Shown here: in pieces, positions 24,150 to 37,500 of the stretch
Numbering within the stretch: position 1 is the first letter of the stretch
Layout of the letters: each line of letters starts with the position of its first letter
Source: Bolinopsis microptera
Lineage: Eukaryota > Ctenophora > Tentaculata > Lobata > Bolinopsidae
Assembly (NCBI RefSeq): GCF_026151205.1
Contig: NC_087077.1
Location: 4,094,001-4,158,000, forward strand
Direction of reading: 5' to 3'
Length of the DNA stretch: 64,000 nucleotides
Translations under genes and position numbers: made by a program
The notes under the pieces: model-generated
The model's input: the letters and a program-made list of their open reading frames with translations, nothing else
What the model was told of the DNA's origin: nothing
The model's database searches: none

Positions 24150-24786
24150 GTAATTTTCTTATAAAACGTACCAATTCCGAGTTTTTATAGATGTAAAATC
24201 TTCATTTGAAAGATTCATATCTACAGGTGCTTCCTGAAAATAATTTCTTTCGAGAAAAAATCTATCAAGGATGAAATAGTTTTGTACAGTAACGTGTATA
24301 AATGGAATATTCCTGTCTTTTTCATTCAAATTTTATAGAAGCGGATATTTTCGAATAATTCATGAACAAAAGAATTAATTTACGGAACTTAAAATACGTA
24401 TATTGTTAGTCAGCCACTACTGTCAGTAAAACAACGCGTTGACTTTAAATATCGGTAAAATATACCTTCACAGTCATCCTGATATAAAGACATGTTAGTA
24501 AATTTATTAAAAATATCAATCGTGCAATCAATCAAATAAATAGAAATTAAAAATTTAGAAATTTACGTAACTCAGCAATTCAAATTATTGGTTGGTGAAA
24601 ATCCCAAATGAGTGGTAGAGGTGAGAAAATAAAATATGCAGGAAAAAATCATTTTTCTTCTCTAACATTCATCCCTCCAAAGTGTTTTAAATTTTTAAGC
24701 TGGTTAATTGCCAAAAGTTCTCCCTTTGTTTACATATGCTTAGTCTAACCTCAAATTCGATGTCAGTGAATTTAAATGTTGGAGCA
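24150..24786. other. Intron or intergenic, no exon seen
   Basis: Contains the truncated start of a third TSP1 unit (24308-24409) without its exon. The rest is AT-rich and featureless. Confidence 0.4.
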
Positions 24787-25950
24787 TGGTCACCAATTCT
24801 ATCTGTTATACAACCTGAGAGAACATGCAGTTACCAGGATCATTTGTGAGGATGTTGTCAATACAAGATGGTTTGCAATTTGGTCTCTAATGTGTAGGTA
24901 TCGAAATAACGGGGGCGAAACCATTTCTAAATAAGCATTCTTCAAAAAGACTATAGTTGTCATGACCAGCGTCGCCATTCGCTTTAAGAAGGTCAACGTT
25001 AAAGTCCCCCATTATACGTACACCAGATTTAGGAGGAGTTTACATATGTGATCAAATGACTTAAGGAAATTATGAATGTCACCATTTGGAGGGCGATAGA
25101 TGACCTCTGAGATGAGTGTGAGCTTGCTGGATGATTGAGTGATCTTAACAAAGATTGATTCAATATCAGGCGTGCAGTAGCCAAGATTTTCTATGACTTC
25201 TGCATTAAGGTGATTTGCTATATAGAGGGCAACACCAGTCCCTTTCAGCTTGTTTTCCTAAGTGACCTGATAAAAACTGTTGTATTGCGATATTCTGTAT
25301 AGTTCTTTAAGAGGTTCATCTGTGTTTGTTTCAGCGATACCAATTACAGATAAATTTAGTTCAATCCGTTTGAGTTCAACATTAAGACAATCGAAGTTGG
25401 TTTTGTTACCAACTAAGTTGACAAAGTAGGATGTGAATTTTGAGTGTTATGTGTGGATGAAAGATTACATGAGTTTTGAAGCTCCCTGACTACCCCATTA
25501 AGATCAGTTGTAGAGTAGATCTGACATTGGTCTAGAACATTCGAAATTTTTTGAATAGTTTCGTCGTCACATCCACCTTCATCATCGTAGAATTTATGAC
25601 CACCATCACTAATCATCCCAGAGAAGGGGTTGTAGTGTGGTATCACATTCAATGAACAAACCTTACATGCCCATAGACCATTGGTCCAATCGTCCTTTGA
25701 TACTGAATACTTGGTCGGTGTGAAGACTGCCGATGGTGGTTGATGGTTTCAGGAAGTTTTTGCAGAGATCACATTTCTTAGCACAAGGGAAGCAACCTCC
25801 AGAATCAGAATCCTCAGCTGTGTCTGGAGAGGCGTGGCCTGGATCTTCTACAGCTTGCTCTTCAACAGGAGGGAGTTTGCTATGAATAAGAATATCCTGA
25901 AGTGTTTTTGTCCCTCTAAAAGAAGTGAAAATACCATTAGGGTCAATCAC
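24787..25950 (-). pseudogene. APE-type non-LTR retrotransposon, 5' part, dead
   Basis: Read on the minus strand. 25950-25663 encodes a Cys-rich segment (GCFPCAKKCDLCKNFL, then DQVFSIKGRL) like the N-terminal GIY-YIG-associated module of some invertebrate retroelement proteins. About 25640-25420 is a linker. About 25400-24800 is an apurinic/apyrimidinic endonuclease domain: VIGIAETNTD with the catalytic Glu, VIYRPPNGD, and VRIMGDFNVDLLKANGD. At least three in-frame stops (for example after YNSFYQVT and after ISIPTH) and shifts kill it. No reverse transcriptase follows on this strand. It may be the missing 5' half of the family represented by the reverse transcriptase at 9.9-11.9 kb. Confidence 0.7.
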
Positions 25951-26403
25951 CTTGCAAAGCTCGAGATCTAGACGATGGATGTGCTTGTGGGAGTTTAGTA
26001 CCCGTCCTATGTTGGGGAGACCTGGGTTGAAATCTGTTATAAGGGGAATGAGTCTCCCTTTGCTACTGTCATCCTCCTTCTGTCTCAGTTGTTGATAATA
26101 CTAATAGGAGAGCCTGCTCTTGGTTTCCACTTTATCAAAGGCCTGGTTAATTAAGTTAGTGTTGCCTCAAGATAGCTAGTGTATTGTACTCGTGCTTGTA
26201 TGTTCTCATCATGCTCAGAAGCAAGTTTGAAGTTTCTAAGTGCAGTGCTATAAGGTATGTATTTTATGGTATGTGTAGGATGGCAAGAGGTGGAAAACTA
26301 GGAAGGCCGCATGGTCATCACCTTGCCTTACTGTAAGGTTTGGTATGTTAGTTGTGCCTGTTTCCATGTTTAATAACAGTGTCTATAAATTCTGTGCCAG
26401 CTC
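25951..26403. other. Unassigned, possibly upstream part of the retroelement relic
   Basis: Minus-strand text continues as protein-like fragments without a clean frame. No separate gene supported. Confidence 0.3.
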
Positions 26404-26475
26404 TAATCACAATGCTGGCAAGCATGACCGTCGCTCTTATATTCACAATACTATTTACCCCCTTTACTATTTCTA
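26404..26475. repeat. Left-end fragment of the composite repeat
   Basis: Matches 21961-22032 from AATCACAATGCTGGCAAGCA through CTTTACTATTT, then breaks off. A second left end begins 120 bp later at 26527. Confidence 0.8.
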
Positions 26476-27019
26476 GCAGGAACCCGTATAACCCTAAAAT
26501 GGTGTCAAGACTCAAGAGATTAAGATAATCACAATGCTGGCAAGCATAAACCGTGTTGCCCTAATATTCACAACACTATTACCCCCCCATACAATTTTTA
26601 CCCCCTTTTTATTTTTTTCCCCCGGCTTAAAAAACTCTTTCGAAAGTTTTCAGCAGGAAATTTTTTAAAATTTTCAAAACATTCAAATTCAATGTTAATG
26701 TACAGGAATAAAAAATATTTTAAGTGGGGGGTTTTTAAAGGGAAAATTTTGCGAAAAATTACCCCGCCAGCAGGGTTTTTACAAAATTTTGGGGGAAAAA
26801 ACCCCAAAAATCCCCCATATTCAGGTGTTTTTAAAAAACCATTTAAAATTGAGTTAGGGGGATCTGAAACTTTGAAAGGGGGGGCTTTCAAAAAAACCTT
26901 TTTCCAAAATCGACTGAAAAAAAAAATTTCATGTTGCAGGATTTAAGGGGGAAGGGGGGTTTTCCCCGGGAAAACCCGGGTTTTTAAAACAGATTGTCTT
27001 TTGAAGCTATATCAAAAAG

Positions 27020-28880
27020 GGCTGGCAAGAATAAACCGCCCCCTTTTTTCAAAAATTACTATTCCCCCCCCCCTTTACTATTTACCCCCTTTTACTTTTT
27101 AAACCCCCTTTTTCTTTTTTCCCCCCCCCTTTTTTAACTATTTTTCCCCCCCTTTCTTTTTTCCCCCCCCCCCTTTTCTATTTCCCCCCCTTTTAACTAT
27201 AATTTAAAAAACCCCCTTTTCCCCCCCTTTAATTTTTCCCCCCTTTAACTATTTCCCCCCCTTTATTTATTTCCCCCCCTTTAAACTGTTTCCCCCCCAT
27301 TGTAAGCCGTTTGTTAAAGTGACGGGAAAATAAAAAATATTTTTGGGGTGGGGGTTTTCTAAGAAATTTGCGCAAAATACGCCCCGAAATGTTATACAAA
27401 TTGGGAAAAAACCCCCCCAAAATCCCCAAATTTTTCAGGTCCCTTTAAAAAAACCTTTAAAAAATTGAGTTAGAATCTAAAAAACTTTGCAGGGCGCCCT
27501 GGGCCGTCCAAATCGACAGAAAAAAAAAAATTTAAAATTTTTTTCGGGAGTATCGGGGAAGGGGGGGTTTTTTCCCCGGGAACCCCCTGTTTTTTAAAAA
27601 CAGATTGTGGGTGAAGCATATAAAAGAAGGGATATAAAAAGGGGCGCTTTGGCAGTAAAATTTGGGCCCAAGTCAATTGTACCCTACATTTAAGTGTCCG
27701 TAGATTAAAAAAAGTAAAAAAAAAGATACAGCCCTTTTTTGAACCACAAGCTTAAAGGGTTTAAATTGTTTTTTAACCTTCTTTTTTCCCTTTATATTAA
27801 AAAAAAAATTTAAAAAAAGGGCCCTTTCAAATCACTTGATGACGTCATCAAATTAAGTTTTTTTTAAAAAACTTTTTTTTTTTTTAAAACAAAGTATAAA
27901 AAACTTTTCAAATCGTTTTAAAAAAAAAAAACCTTTAAAGGAGTAATTTTAAAATTTAAAAAATCTAAAGGCCCATTTTCATCTTAGATAATTGTTCAAG
28001 CATTCTGAAAATCTACCGGGAAAATTTTCCCACCTTGTTTTCCTTCAAAAAAGGGATATTTGCTTTTTAAAATTTAATGGTTTTTTTGAAGAACAATTTT
28101 ATAAAACCAACAAAATTTTGGGGTTTTTAAAAAATTCTCGGGTTTTGGGGGCCACCCCTTGGGGATTGTGGACCCTAAATTTTTGCTTCCAAAAGGTCTA
28201 AATTGTGTTAAAAAGGGCTATTTTTAAATTTTGAAATCGAAAATTTTGCACACGTGGGGTCACCCCCAAAATTTGTTTTTAAAAATAGCAAAAAAATCAC
28301 GGGAAATTTTTTTGGGTTTTCCCCCCCCCACGATTTTTTTTTTCAACTTTTGGGGGTCCCTTTTGGTGATTCAATTTCTTTTTAAAAATTTTCCCCTTGA
28401 AATTTGGGATGTTTTATAAACTATATTTTAAAATTTTCCACTCTCCCAAAAAATTTTAAACCGGGTTTCTTTTATTGAAATACGCACCGCAAGCCCCGCT
28501 CAAAGTTTGCACGTGCAAAAGGGTTTGAAAAAATTTTGTTTATTCGTGTTTTGGGGAAAATTTATTCTGCTTTCCCAAAAACAGTAAAAAAAATAAATTA
28601 TATAATTTGGATCCCAAACTTGAAAGAATTTAAATTAAACCAAATTCTTTTAAATTTGATCGATAGATATGCAAACCTCAAACAAAAGGGGAAATTTTTT
28701 AAAGGGGCTTTTTTAAAAAAAAATTTGTTAAAAAAAAAATTTTGGCCTTTCCCCTTATAATTATTAACTTAAAACTTATTAATTTTTTTAACCAGTTAAA
28801 CCTTGGGACTTTTGAAAAAAAAAGAGATGATCGTTTACCAAAATCATAATCAATAATTATGGGTATGGGGTTAGGAAAAA
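27020..28880. repeat. Corrupted copy of the composite repeat
   Basis: Collinear with 21970-23480: smeared 16-bp repeats, TTTGCGCAAAATACG, CACTTGATGACGTCATCAAA, the ATTGTTCAAGCATTCTGAAA block, and finally the first bases of the palindrome. Many bases are changed to their neighbours. Confidence 0.75.
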
Positions 28881-31800
28881 GGCTTTTTAAACAAAAAATC
28901 TGTTACTGGAAACTGGGGGAAAACCCGCAAATTTGGGTTTCCCAAAAACTAAAAAGGTCGAGTTCACGCTTTAAAAAAACGGGACGTTAAATGGTTTAAA
29001 AACAAATTAAATTTTCCCTTTGCTTATATTAAAAAATATTTCCCCCGAAAATTTCCCCTCACCAAAGCAGAGAAAACCCGTTAGTTTTGGGAAATTTTGG
29101 GTGGGTTGCCCTTTGGGTTTAAACTTGAAAAATGAAACCAAAAGGGAACTGTGGTTTTTTTAATTTTTTTGTACAATTACGTAAAAAAAAAGGGGTTTCT
29201 GGGGAACCCATATAGGTGGGTACGGCCCAAAAATTTTTTAAATGTGGGGAAAATAAAATTTTACGCGTTTGGGTGCCGCGATTGTGACGAAAAAAAAGCT
29301 CAACCGGGTTTGTTAGCAGCCCTACGTAGAAAAAAAGTAAAAAAACCCCCCCCCTCTCGCCTCAGTGTCACAAAAAAATTTTCAAGTTGGCCCTTTTGGG
29401 GTTAAAAAAACCCTTTTAAAAATATTTTATTTTTCCCTCTTTTTTCCCTTTATTGAAAAGAAATTGATTTTTTGGCCTTTTTCCCTGAAAAAAGTCAAAA
29501 AAAATTTCACGGTTCGCATTACCCGGGAAACCTTCTTTTTTCTGCCTTTTTAAAACGTGGCAAAAATGTGAAAAAACCCATATTTTAAAAGTTTTTCCCT
29601 TGGGCGCCCCTTTATAAAATTATTTTTTCATTTAATTAAATTTGATTTTTTTTTGGGGTTCTTTGCGTCAGTTTTTTCAGTTTTCCCAAAAAAAAATTAT
29701 TTCATTTCGGTGATCATGTCACGTGATCGAGACAGCTTTTTAAAAAAACCTGGGGCCTGTTTGGGGGATAGGGAACAGTGTTCAGAAATGAAATGTTTTT
29801 TTAAAGTTGGTTTAAAATTTTTGGGGGGGGCCCTTGCACTTTTAGAAAAAAAACTTTAAAAAAAGCTCGACTGGAGAGGGCTTACCCTCAAAAAATGTTC
29901 TTTGGGGAATCAACTAAAAAACCAAGTTTTTACATATAAAGTTCTATTTCGGGCAAAAATGGGCATTAGGGCATCATTTTCTTTTTCCGGTTTCCCTTTG
30001 GGTTCATCTTTTTTTTGTATTAAAAAAAAAGTTTTTTTGGGGAATTTTAGGATGTCCTTTTAACGTAAAAAATTCGGTTAAAATACATAAGGATTTGTCC
30101 TTTTTTTCTCATCCGTTTATTTTAAAATTTAAATATATAAAGATAGGAGGTTTTCAGAAACCCAAAATAATCTATTTTTTTTTGTAGTGGAAAAACATTT
30201 GAAATCGTGAATTTACCCGGGCCCATGTAAAGCCCAGGAGCTAAAACTTATAAGGGCCCTTTGGTCAGAGAAAAATAAAAATAAAGGTATGTCCAATTAT
30301 AATAAAAATTCGACAGAATATTTGCATCGTTTTTTTTTTTCATAGCAACTTTTTATTATATGGGGTATTTATAATAATTGTATTTTTTTTAAACATTTTT
30401 TTTCAAATTTTTGTCAAAGTTTACTCTTTGGGAGTCATTGGGGTTTTGGGCGAAAATATCAAGACTCACGTTAGAAAGTTGATAATAAAAACATTCTTTT
30501 TCCCAAAGCTAGGGGGAAACGGAATTCTTTTCGCATGGGGTATTAAAAAATAATGGAGACCCAGTGCAGCTGGGGGAAAAGCGCCCTAGAAAACAAACTC
30601 CGGGGGTTTTAAAAGGGCGGGGTGAGTAAAAAAAAAAACCTCTAAAACTTTTATAGATTTTCATTTAAAATTTTTATCGAAAAATTTTGGGGCCCCTTTG
30701 GTTAAAGTTTATAAATTTTTGGGTATTTTTTTGGGGTTTTTGTGTAAATGAAATTGAAAAAACATTGCAGTTTTAAAAGGGCTTCTTTAAATTTTTAAAA
30801 ATTTTAAAGGGAAATACCGTAGTGTTTTTAAAAAAACTACCGGATGGTTTGCTGAAACCCCCTTTTTTTCATCGAAAAAATAAAATTAAAAACAAATTTT
30901 TTCAGAAAGGGAAACAGTGATATTGTTTTTTTTAAATTTTTTTAAATTAAAACCCTTTTGCAAAAATCATTTAAAAAATTTTTTTTAAAAAAGGGTGACA
31001 CCCGTTTAATTACAATAATTTTTCCCGGGGGTTTAAAAATGAAAAAAATTTAAAAAATTTATAAAAAAGGGATTTTTCCCCGCCACTTTTTTAAAAAGCT
31101 GAACTTGCACCTAAACCCCCCATAATAAATTTTTTTAATGAAATAATCAAAAATTTTTTTATCATATTGTTGCAGGGTTAAATTTGGGGCCTGTTTTGGG
31201 GTTGAAAATTTAAATTTTAAATTTTCCTTCCCAAAAAAAGGGGTATTTTAAAAAAAACGTTTAAAAAAACCCATTTTTTTTAAAAAGGAATTTTGGAGTC
31301 AAGTTGTCTCAAACCCAAACGCTTTTTAAAGGGTTGGAAATCCTCTGAAGCTCCAAAAAAAAATTGTCATTGCCAAAGGGGGGTTGTAAAAATGTTCATT
31401 AAAATGTTTACCCCCCCCTTTTATTTGGGTTTCCTTTTTTTAATTTAAAATTTTTCGGGTTTGGGCTGTAACTAAAAAAAAAAATAAAATTAGAAATGTG
31501 TCACTCCGATTGATTTAGATTATTAGCCCAAAGTTTTTTTTAAGTGGGATAAAAAAATTACAGGAAAACGAGTACTTTTTCTGAAAAAGACGAAAAACCC
31601 GGGGTTGGATTTCTTGTAGGGGAAAACCCAAAAAAAAAACAGTAAAGGGAAAAACCCCAAACAAGCCCCGAGTTTCCCCAAGGGAGAAAAAAAAAAAAAA
31701 CAAAAAGTTTTTTAAATTTAAAATTTTAAATAAAAAAAGCTTTAAAAGTACGATTATTTTTTCCTTTTAAAATTAAGGGAAATTAAAAATAAATTTAAAT

Positions 31801-34269
31801 TTTTTTACTTTCTATACAATTACGTTTAATTTTTGGGGCGGGCCTAAAAAAGCAAAGGGGGAGAAAAAAACCAAAAAGGGACAATGAAAGAACAAAATTT
31901 CCCCTATCTTTTGGGAAATTTAAATTTACCCCCCAAAAGGGGTTTTCGAAAGACAAGGCCTACGAGAACGTTTGGGCAAAAATTAAAAAAATTTTAAGGG
32001 TTTAAAATTTTTTTGGCCCCCAATAACGGGTTTGTCCGATTTGGGAAAATTAAAATTACCCTAACTTTTTTTCGATTTTTTTTAGCGTAAAAATTTTGTG
32101 AAAGCGTAAATTCATTTTGGGGGTTCGCAAAAAAATTTACACTTTCCAATACAACAAAATTTAAATTTGCCCCCGCAGAAAAAAAAATTTTTTTTTCAAA
32201 TATAGGGTTATTTAACATAATTTTTTAAAATTAAATTTATAATATTGTACAAAATTGCGGGGAAGAATGTCTTTTTCATCGAAAAAAGGAAACAACAGGG
32301 GATGAAGCGTGGGGCATAAAAAAAGAAACCCATTAGAAAAACAAAAGTTTAAAGCGAAACAAAAAAAAAGAAAAAAAACCAAAAAAGTTTGTAAAATTCT
32401 TTTTTTGGGAAATTTTTTGGGATTTTTTTTGATTAAATTTTTTTTTAAAATGCGCTTTCCCAAATTCCAGGACTAATTGGAAAACCCTTTCCCCAAAGAA
32501 AAAAATTTTATTAAAAACGTTGTGTAGCGTTTGAAATATACCCAAAAGGGTATTTAAACAGGGGGATAATTGTAAGGGAATTAAAAAGAAGAAAAATTTG
32601 CAGGAAAGGTTTTTTACATTTAGAGTTTTCCATTTTACAAAAAAGGCAGTTTGACGAAAAGAAATTATAAAAAGACAAAAATCTATCAAAGAAAAAGAAA
32701 AAAATTAAAAAAAAAGGACTGAAAAAAGGGAAGAAAGAAACCCAGCTAAAGTAATTTTAGTCGTAAAATTTATTTAAATTTCATTTTTAAAAAATTATTT
32801 GGGAATAAAACCAACTTCTTATATACACAATTTGGGTTTTCATTTTGGGGGGTTTCTTAAAATTTCATTTCAGTGCGAAATCACCAAAGAATTAGTGGAA
32901 GGAGGAAAGACAACAATTTCAAAAAGATTTTTAAAGAAAAATTTCGAAGGAGAAAACAAAATGGGAAAGGGAAAAATAAAAAAAAAGAAAAACTTCTGGT
33001 TTTTTCCCCGTACACAAAAAAGGTAAGAAAATTTAAATAAGAGTTGTGTTTATAAGTTGAGGTAAAAATTACTTTTAAAAAATGTGGTAAATTTTTTGAT
33101 AGAGCAGTTTTTCTTTTCCCCCGGCCCTTAAAGTTTAATTTTAAGTATTTTTGACCTCAATGTTTTGACATTAGAAGGCTTCTTTAACCTTCGGTAATTT
33201 TTTCGATTTTTTTTTGGGTTATTTTTTTCAATCTAAGCCGCACTTTTCAGTTTTAATTAGAAAAAATTAAAGTTTAACGTGCATGATGCAATCAAAAAAG
33301 GGTTCAAAAAAAAAATTCCCAAAACCAATTTTTTAAATTTCCCCTTAATTTTCCCCTTCTTCCCCATTTTTAAAAATGTTTTTTTCTTTTGCACTTTTTT
33401 CAAAATACAGGGCCACTTTTTTAAAAAAACAAAAATAATCAACACTTGGGCCCAAAAAAAGTACGCACTGTACTATTTTTGTAAAAATTAAACGTACGCA
33501 TATTGGGGTTTGAGTTTAAAATTTATAATATCCGGCCCAGTTTTTAACATTTTTTCACAGTCTCAATATGAAGGGAAAATTTCCTCCATGTAAGGGATAT
33601 TTTAAGCCTTTATCAAATTTACTTTGCGATTAGAAGGTAAAAAAACCCATTAAAAATGATTAGATCATGGGGGTTTCTATCAATCACATTGCTAGTTTGA
33701 ATTTTATAAGTTTTTTTGGGGGCGAATAGCAGCCTCGCTGCACAGCTGTCGTATGTTGGGGCCAAAATACCCTTACTACATGTAGGGCGTCGGTACTTTA
33801 TTTTTTTAAAAATTTCCCGAAAGGTGAATATATTTAAAGCCCTCCCCACCAATGTTTGTTATAATCGTAATAATAATAAAAAGATTATTCTTTTAATGCG
33901 GGTTCATGTGAACAAATTCGGGTACATTTTTAATTTCAGATTTCCCCAAAGAAGACAGTTTCGAAAGCAGCGGGAATTTTTCTTTCAAAGATAATCAGAG
34001 AGATGATACCCTTTTTCGAAAGGGAAAGTGAAAAAAACCAAAGTTCTCCTTCAGATAAATGGAAAAAACAATAAAATGTAAAATATTTAAAAGGGGAATA
34101 AAAAAAAGCAAAAAATTTTTAAAGGGAAAAAAGTAAAAGACAGAGCTCTCCTTCAATGAGGGAAAAATGACAAGGGGATGAAGAATCCCTAATAAATGAA
34201 GAGCAAGATCCTAATAAAAAGTGAAAAAAAATCAAACTAAGAAAATAAAAGCGTGCATTAAGAAACATT

Positions 34270-34570
34270 CGCTACCACTCTTCTCCCCCCCGGGGGCCCA
34301 AAAATCTGCCCCAAAAAAAAAAAGGGCCAAAGTAGGAAACTTCCCCTTCCCCCGGCGGAAAGATCTAAACAAAGTTGTACTTAAATTTTCCCCCCCGGCG
34401 GAGATCTTCACAAAAACAAAAAAAACAAAAGTAGGTAAAAACCCCTTCTCCCGCCGGCAGATCTGCAAAAGTAGGTCCCTTCAATTTCCCGGCGGCGGGA
34501 ATTTCCCACTAAAAAAAGCACAAAGTAGGTACAAACCCCCCCCCCGGCAGATCTGCATTTTCTTTAAGCA
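34270..34570. repeat. Minisatellite inside the low-fidelity block
   Basis: CCGGCAGATCTGC-like words followed by AAAGTAGG recur about five times at roughly 55-60 bp spacing. The period is visible despite the poor base quality. Confidence 0.55.
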
Positions 34571-37500
34571 GTAAGAAAATATAAATCGGGTAAAACCCCA
34601 TTGAACGACGAATAAAGGGGAAAAACTTCAAAAGGGGTTGGGCCCAAAACCAAAACCAGGAAAAAAAACGGAAGGTTTTATGAAGATTCAAAGAAAGAAA
34701 AATTAGCGCAGCCCCCCTAAAAAGAACCGGTTTCCCCCGAAGCAGATTTTTTTGAAAAATTTTGGGGGAAAGATTTTGCCGATAAACATAAAATTAAATG
34801 CTTGAAAAGGGGGGCAGGCCATAAAAACAGAAAAAGGGAACCCACACGACCCGCAAACAATAAAAAATTGAAAATTCCTTTTACACAAGGAAAAAGGGAC
34901 AAGGGATTCAAAAAAAGGGGTTTTCCCTCCAAAACCAAACCATATGTTTCAAAAAGGGGAAACCCAATTAAAAATAAAAAAAAACGTTCATGGGGTTTTT
35001 TTCCAAAAGAGCGGGCAAACTTTTGGAAAAAAATGCCGTTATTGCGATTGATGATGGGCTTTTAAAATGATAAATTAAAACCCCAACCGGGCATCATTAA
35101 AAAAGGGACCCACCCTCTAAATTTTTAAAAAAGGAAAAACCGACCTTTTACAAAAAAAAAATTTTGTCGCATACAGCCCCCAGGGGGGTTTTTTTGAACC
35201 CCCGTGATCGGGGAAATTAAAAGTTTTTTTAGGGCCCTTTTGTCATAAGTTGAATTGCCTTTCCAAAGCAGCTTCTAAAACAAAAGAAAATTGGGACAAA
35301 TCTGAAGAAAAAGCCCCCATAAACAGCACCCTTGGCTAAAAAGGTCACAGAAAAGGTACGGAACCTTATTTTCCCTTTCTAAAAAACAGCTTTTTCAGAG
35401 GGAGTTTTCACATTTCGGCCCCAAAAAGGCTTCAAAAAGAGCAAGGGGAAAGGGGAAAAAAAAAAAAGGACAAAAATGTTACTCCCGGGCTGCTTTCCCC
35501 TGTGGGGTTTTGGGGTTTAACCGTTAAAAGGGACTTCTTGGAAAGGGTGTAAAAATTTAGAAGGGGAAAAATTTTCCAGAAAATTCGTTCAAGAGTCAAC
35601 AAGTGGGGGTTGGGAAAAAGCAAAATTTAAAAAATCTACAGCTTGATATTTCCGAGCAGCGAAATCACCCTGAAAGCTTTTTTTTAAAGGGGGGGGGGGA
35701 AGAAACAAGTGTTTCAAGTGATTTAAATTTTTCTGCTGAGAAAAATTGGTGTCCATTTAAAAAAAGGGGCTCGATTATCAAAAAAAACTGGGGAAACAAA
35801 ATTTGAAAACACCCGACCAATTTTTTGGGGGATTTGGTTTACGGCAACGGAAAAAAGGGGAATACGAGTATTTGATTAAAACTAATGCAATACGCCCCCC
35901 CTGTTTTGCGAAAAAAAATTAAAGGGTTTTTTGAGAGACCCCCACAAAAAAATTAAGGGAAGCATATATTGGAAAGGGCCCTTTTTCCCAAAACCCCAAT
36001 TTTTAGAATTCCGGGACTACGGGTCAACGCCAACCAAAACAGGTGCCTTGCTTTTCCCCTTGTCAAAGGCTGCCCCGAGGATAACCCTAAGAAACCCAAA
36101 ACCCATAACTTTCGGGGAAAAAGGGTTTGGAACATCGTCAATCAGAAAAAATGCTTCTTCTCCATTTTCCCTGCAGTCAAAATGAATGGTTTAAAAAATT
36201 GGGGGGGTGTTTAGTTGACACGTTGGGGGGGCAAAAGAATTTGAACTACTGTCACACTAAAGGAAAAAGGGGGAATTTCCAAGGTTTTCCCGGGGGAAAA
36301 GGAAACGGGATGAACAAAGGGGATCTTTCCCCCCAGGGGAAATTGCTGTTTTTGCCCCAGTTTGGTGTATGTTCATTCGAAAAATTTTCCAATTTTCCCA
36401 AAGGGTTTTAAAGGGCTGGGACCAATTTTTTGGGAAAACCCCCCCAAAAACAAGGGAAAAAAGGCGGAAAGCCCAAAGGATTTAGTTTTCCACACCCCGG
36501 CCCCAAATAAAACGGCGAAGGGTTGAGAATTGCGGGGGGGGTGCCTCTTGGACGGTTTAAAATCCAAAAAATTTTTTTATTTTTTTCCTTCATGGCCCTC
36601 CCAAACAAAAACAGGAAATTTTTGGCAATCTTTGATTAATGGGGGACAAAGTCTTTAAAAAGGCAAAAAAAAATTGGTTTCGTGAAGAACAACCCCCCCT
36701 TTAAAAAAAAAAAAATAAACTTTTCCAAACCCAAAGGGTGAAAATTTTTTGACATGAGTGTGGGGTTTGATAGGGATATTGAAGTGGAAAAGGGAGCGTT
36801 TCCCCAAGGGGGCCTTTTTTGATGGGTTTTGGGTTGCTTTGAACAAAAAAAAAAAAGTCAAGATCCCCCCGTTTCCCATCCTCGGGTTACTTCAAAGCGT
36901 GGTTCGATAAAAAACCGTCAACCCAAAGGGAGGGGTTGGGCCATAAAAACATTTTTAAAACTTTCCTTGAAAAACATGGACTTTTCCCATTCCCCCTAAA
37001 AATCCCCTCCCCTGCGGAAAAAAAAGGGAAGATGTTCCCGATAAAAATAAACGAATATCTTGACAATTTATGTAAAAGGGAAACCCGGAAAGAAAACGAT
37101 GATATTCCCAAGAAATGGGCCCAATTTTCACTTCGTGGAACATTCAAAAAATTTCAGCTAAATTACCCAAATAAACCCAAACAGACGGGATGGGTGAAAT
37201 CAGTTTTTGATGAGGAACCACGCCAATAATTTGGGGACAGTAAAATTTAGTTTCAAGAGAATGAGAGCATAGTTTTAAGGGGCGGAATTTGGGGTTCTTT
37301 AAAAAACCCGTTAAAGAGGGGTAAACAAGTGTCGACTTTAAAGGGAATAGGGGAATTAGTCTTGCCCGAAAAAAGGACCCTCCTATAAAAAAAAAAATTT
37401 ATGGAATTTTTTCAGAAACCCAGCCCCAGCAATGAAAAAGGGCCCCGGATAAAAAATGTCTCTAGTATTTTAACGGGCGGGAAAGGAAATTTGTTTTGCG

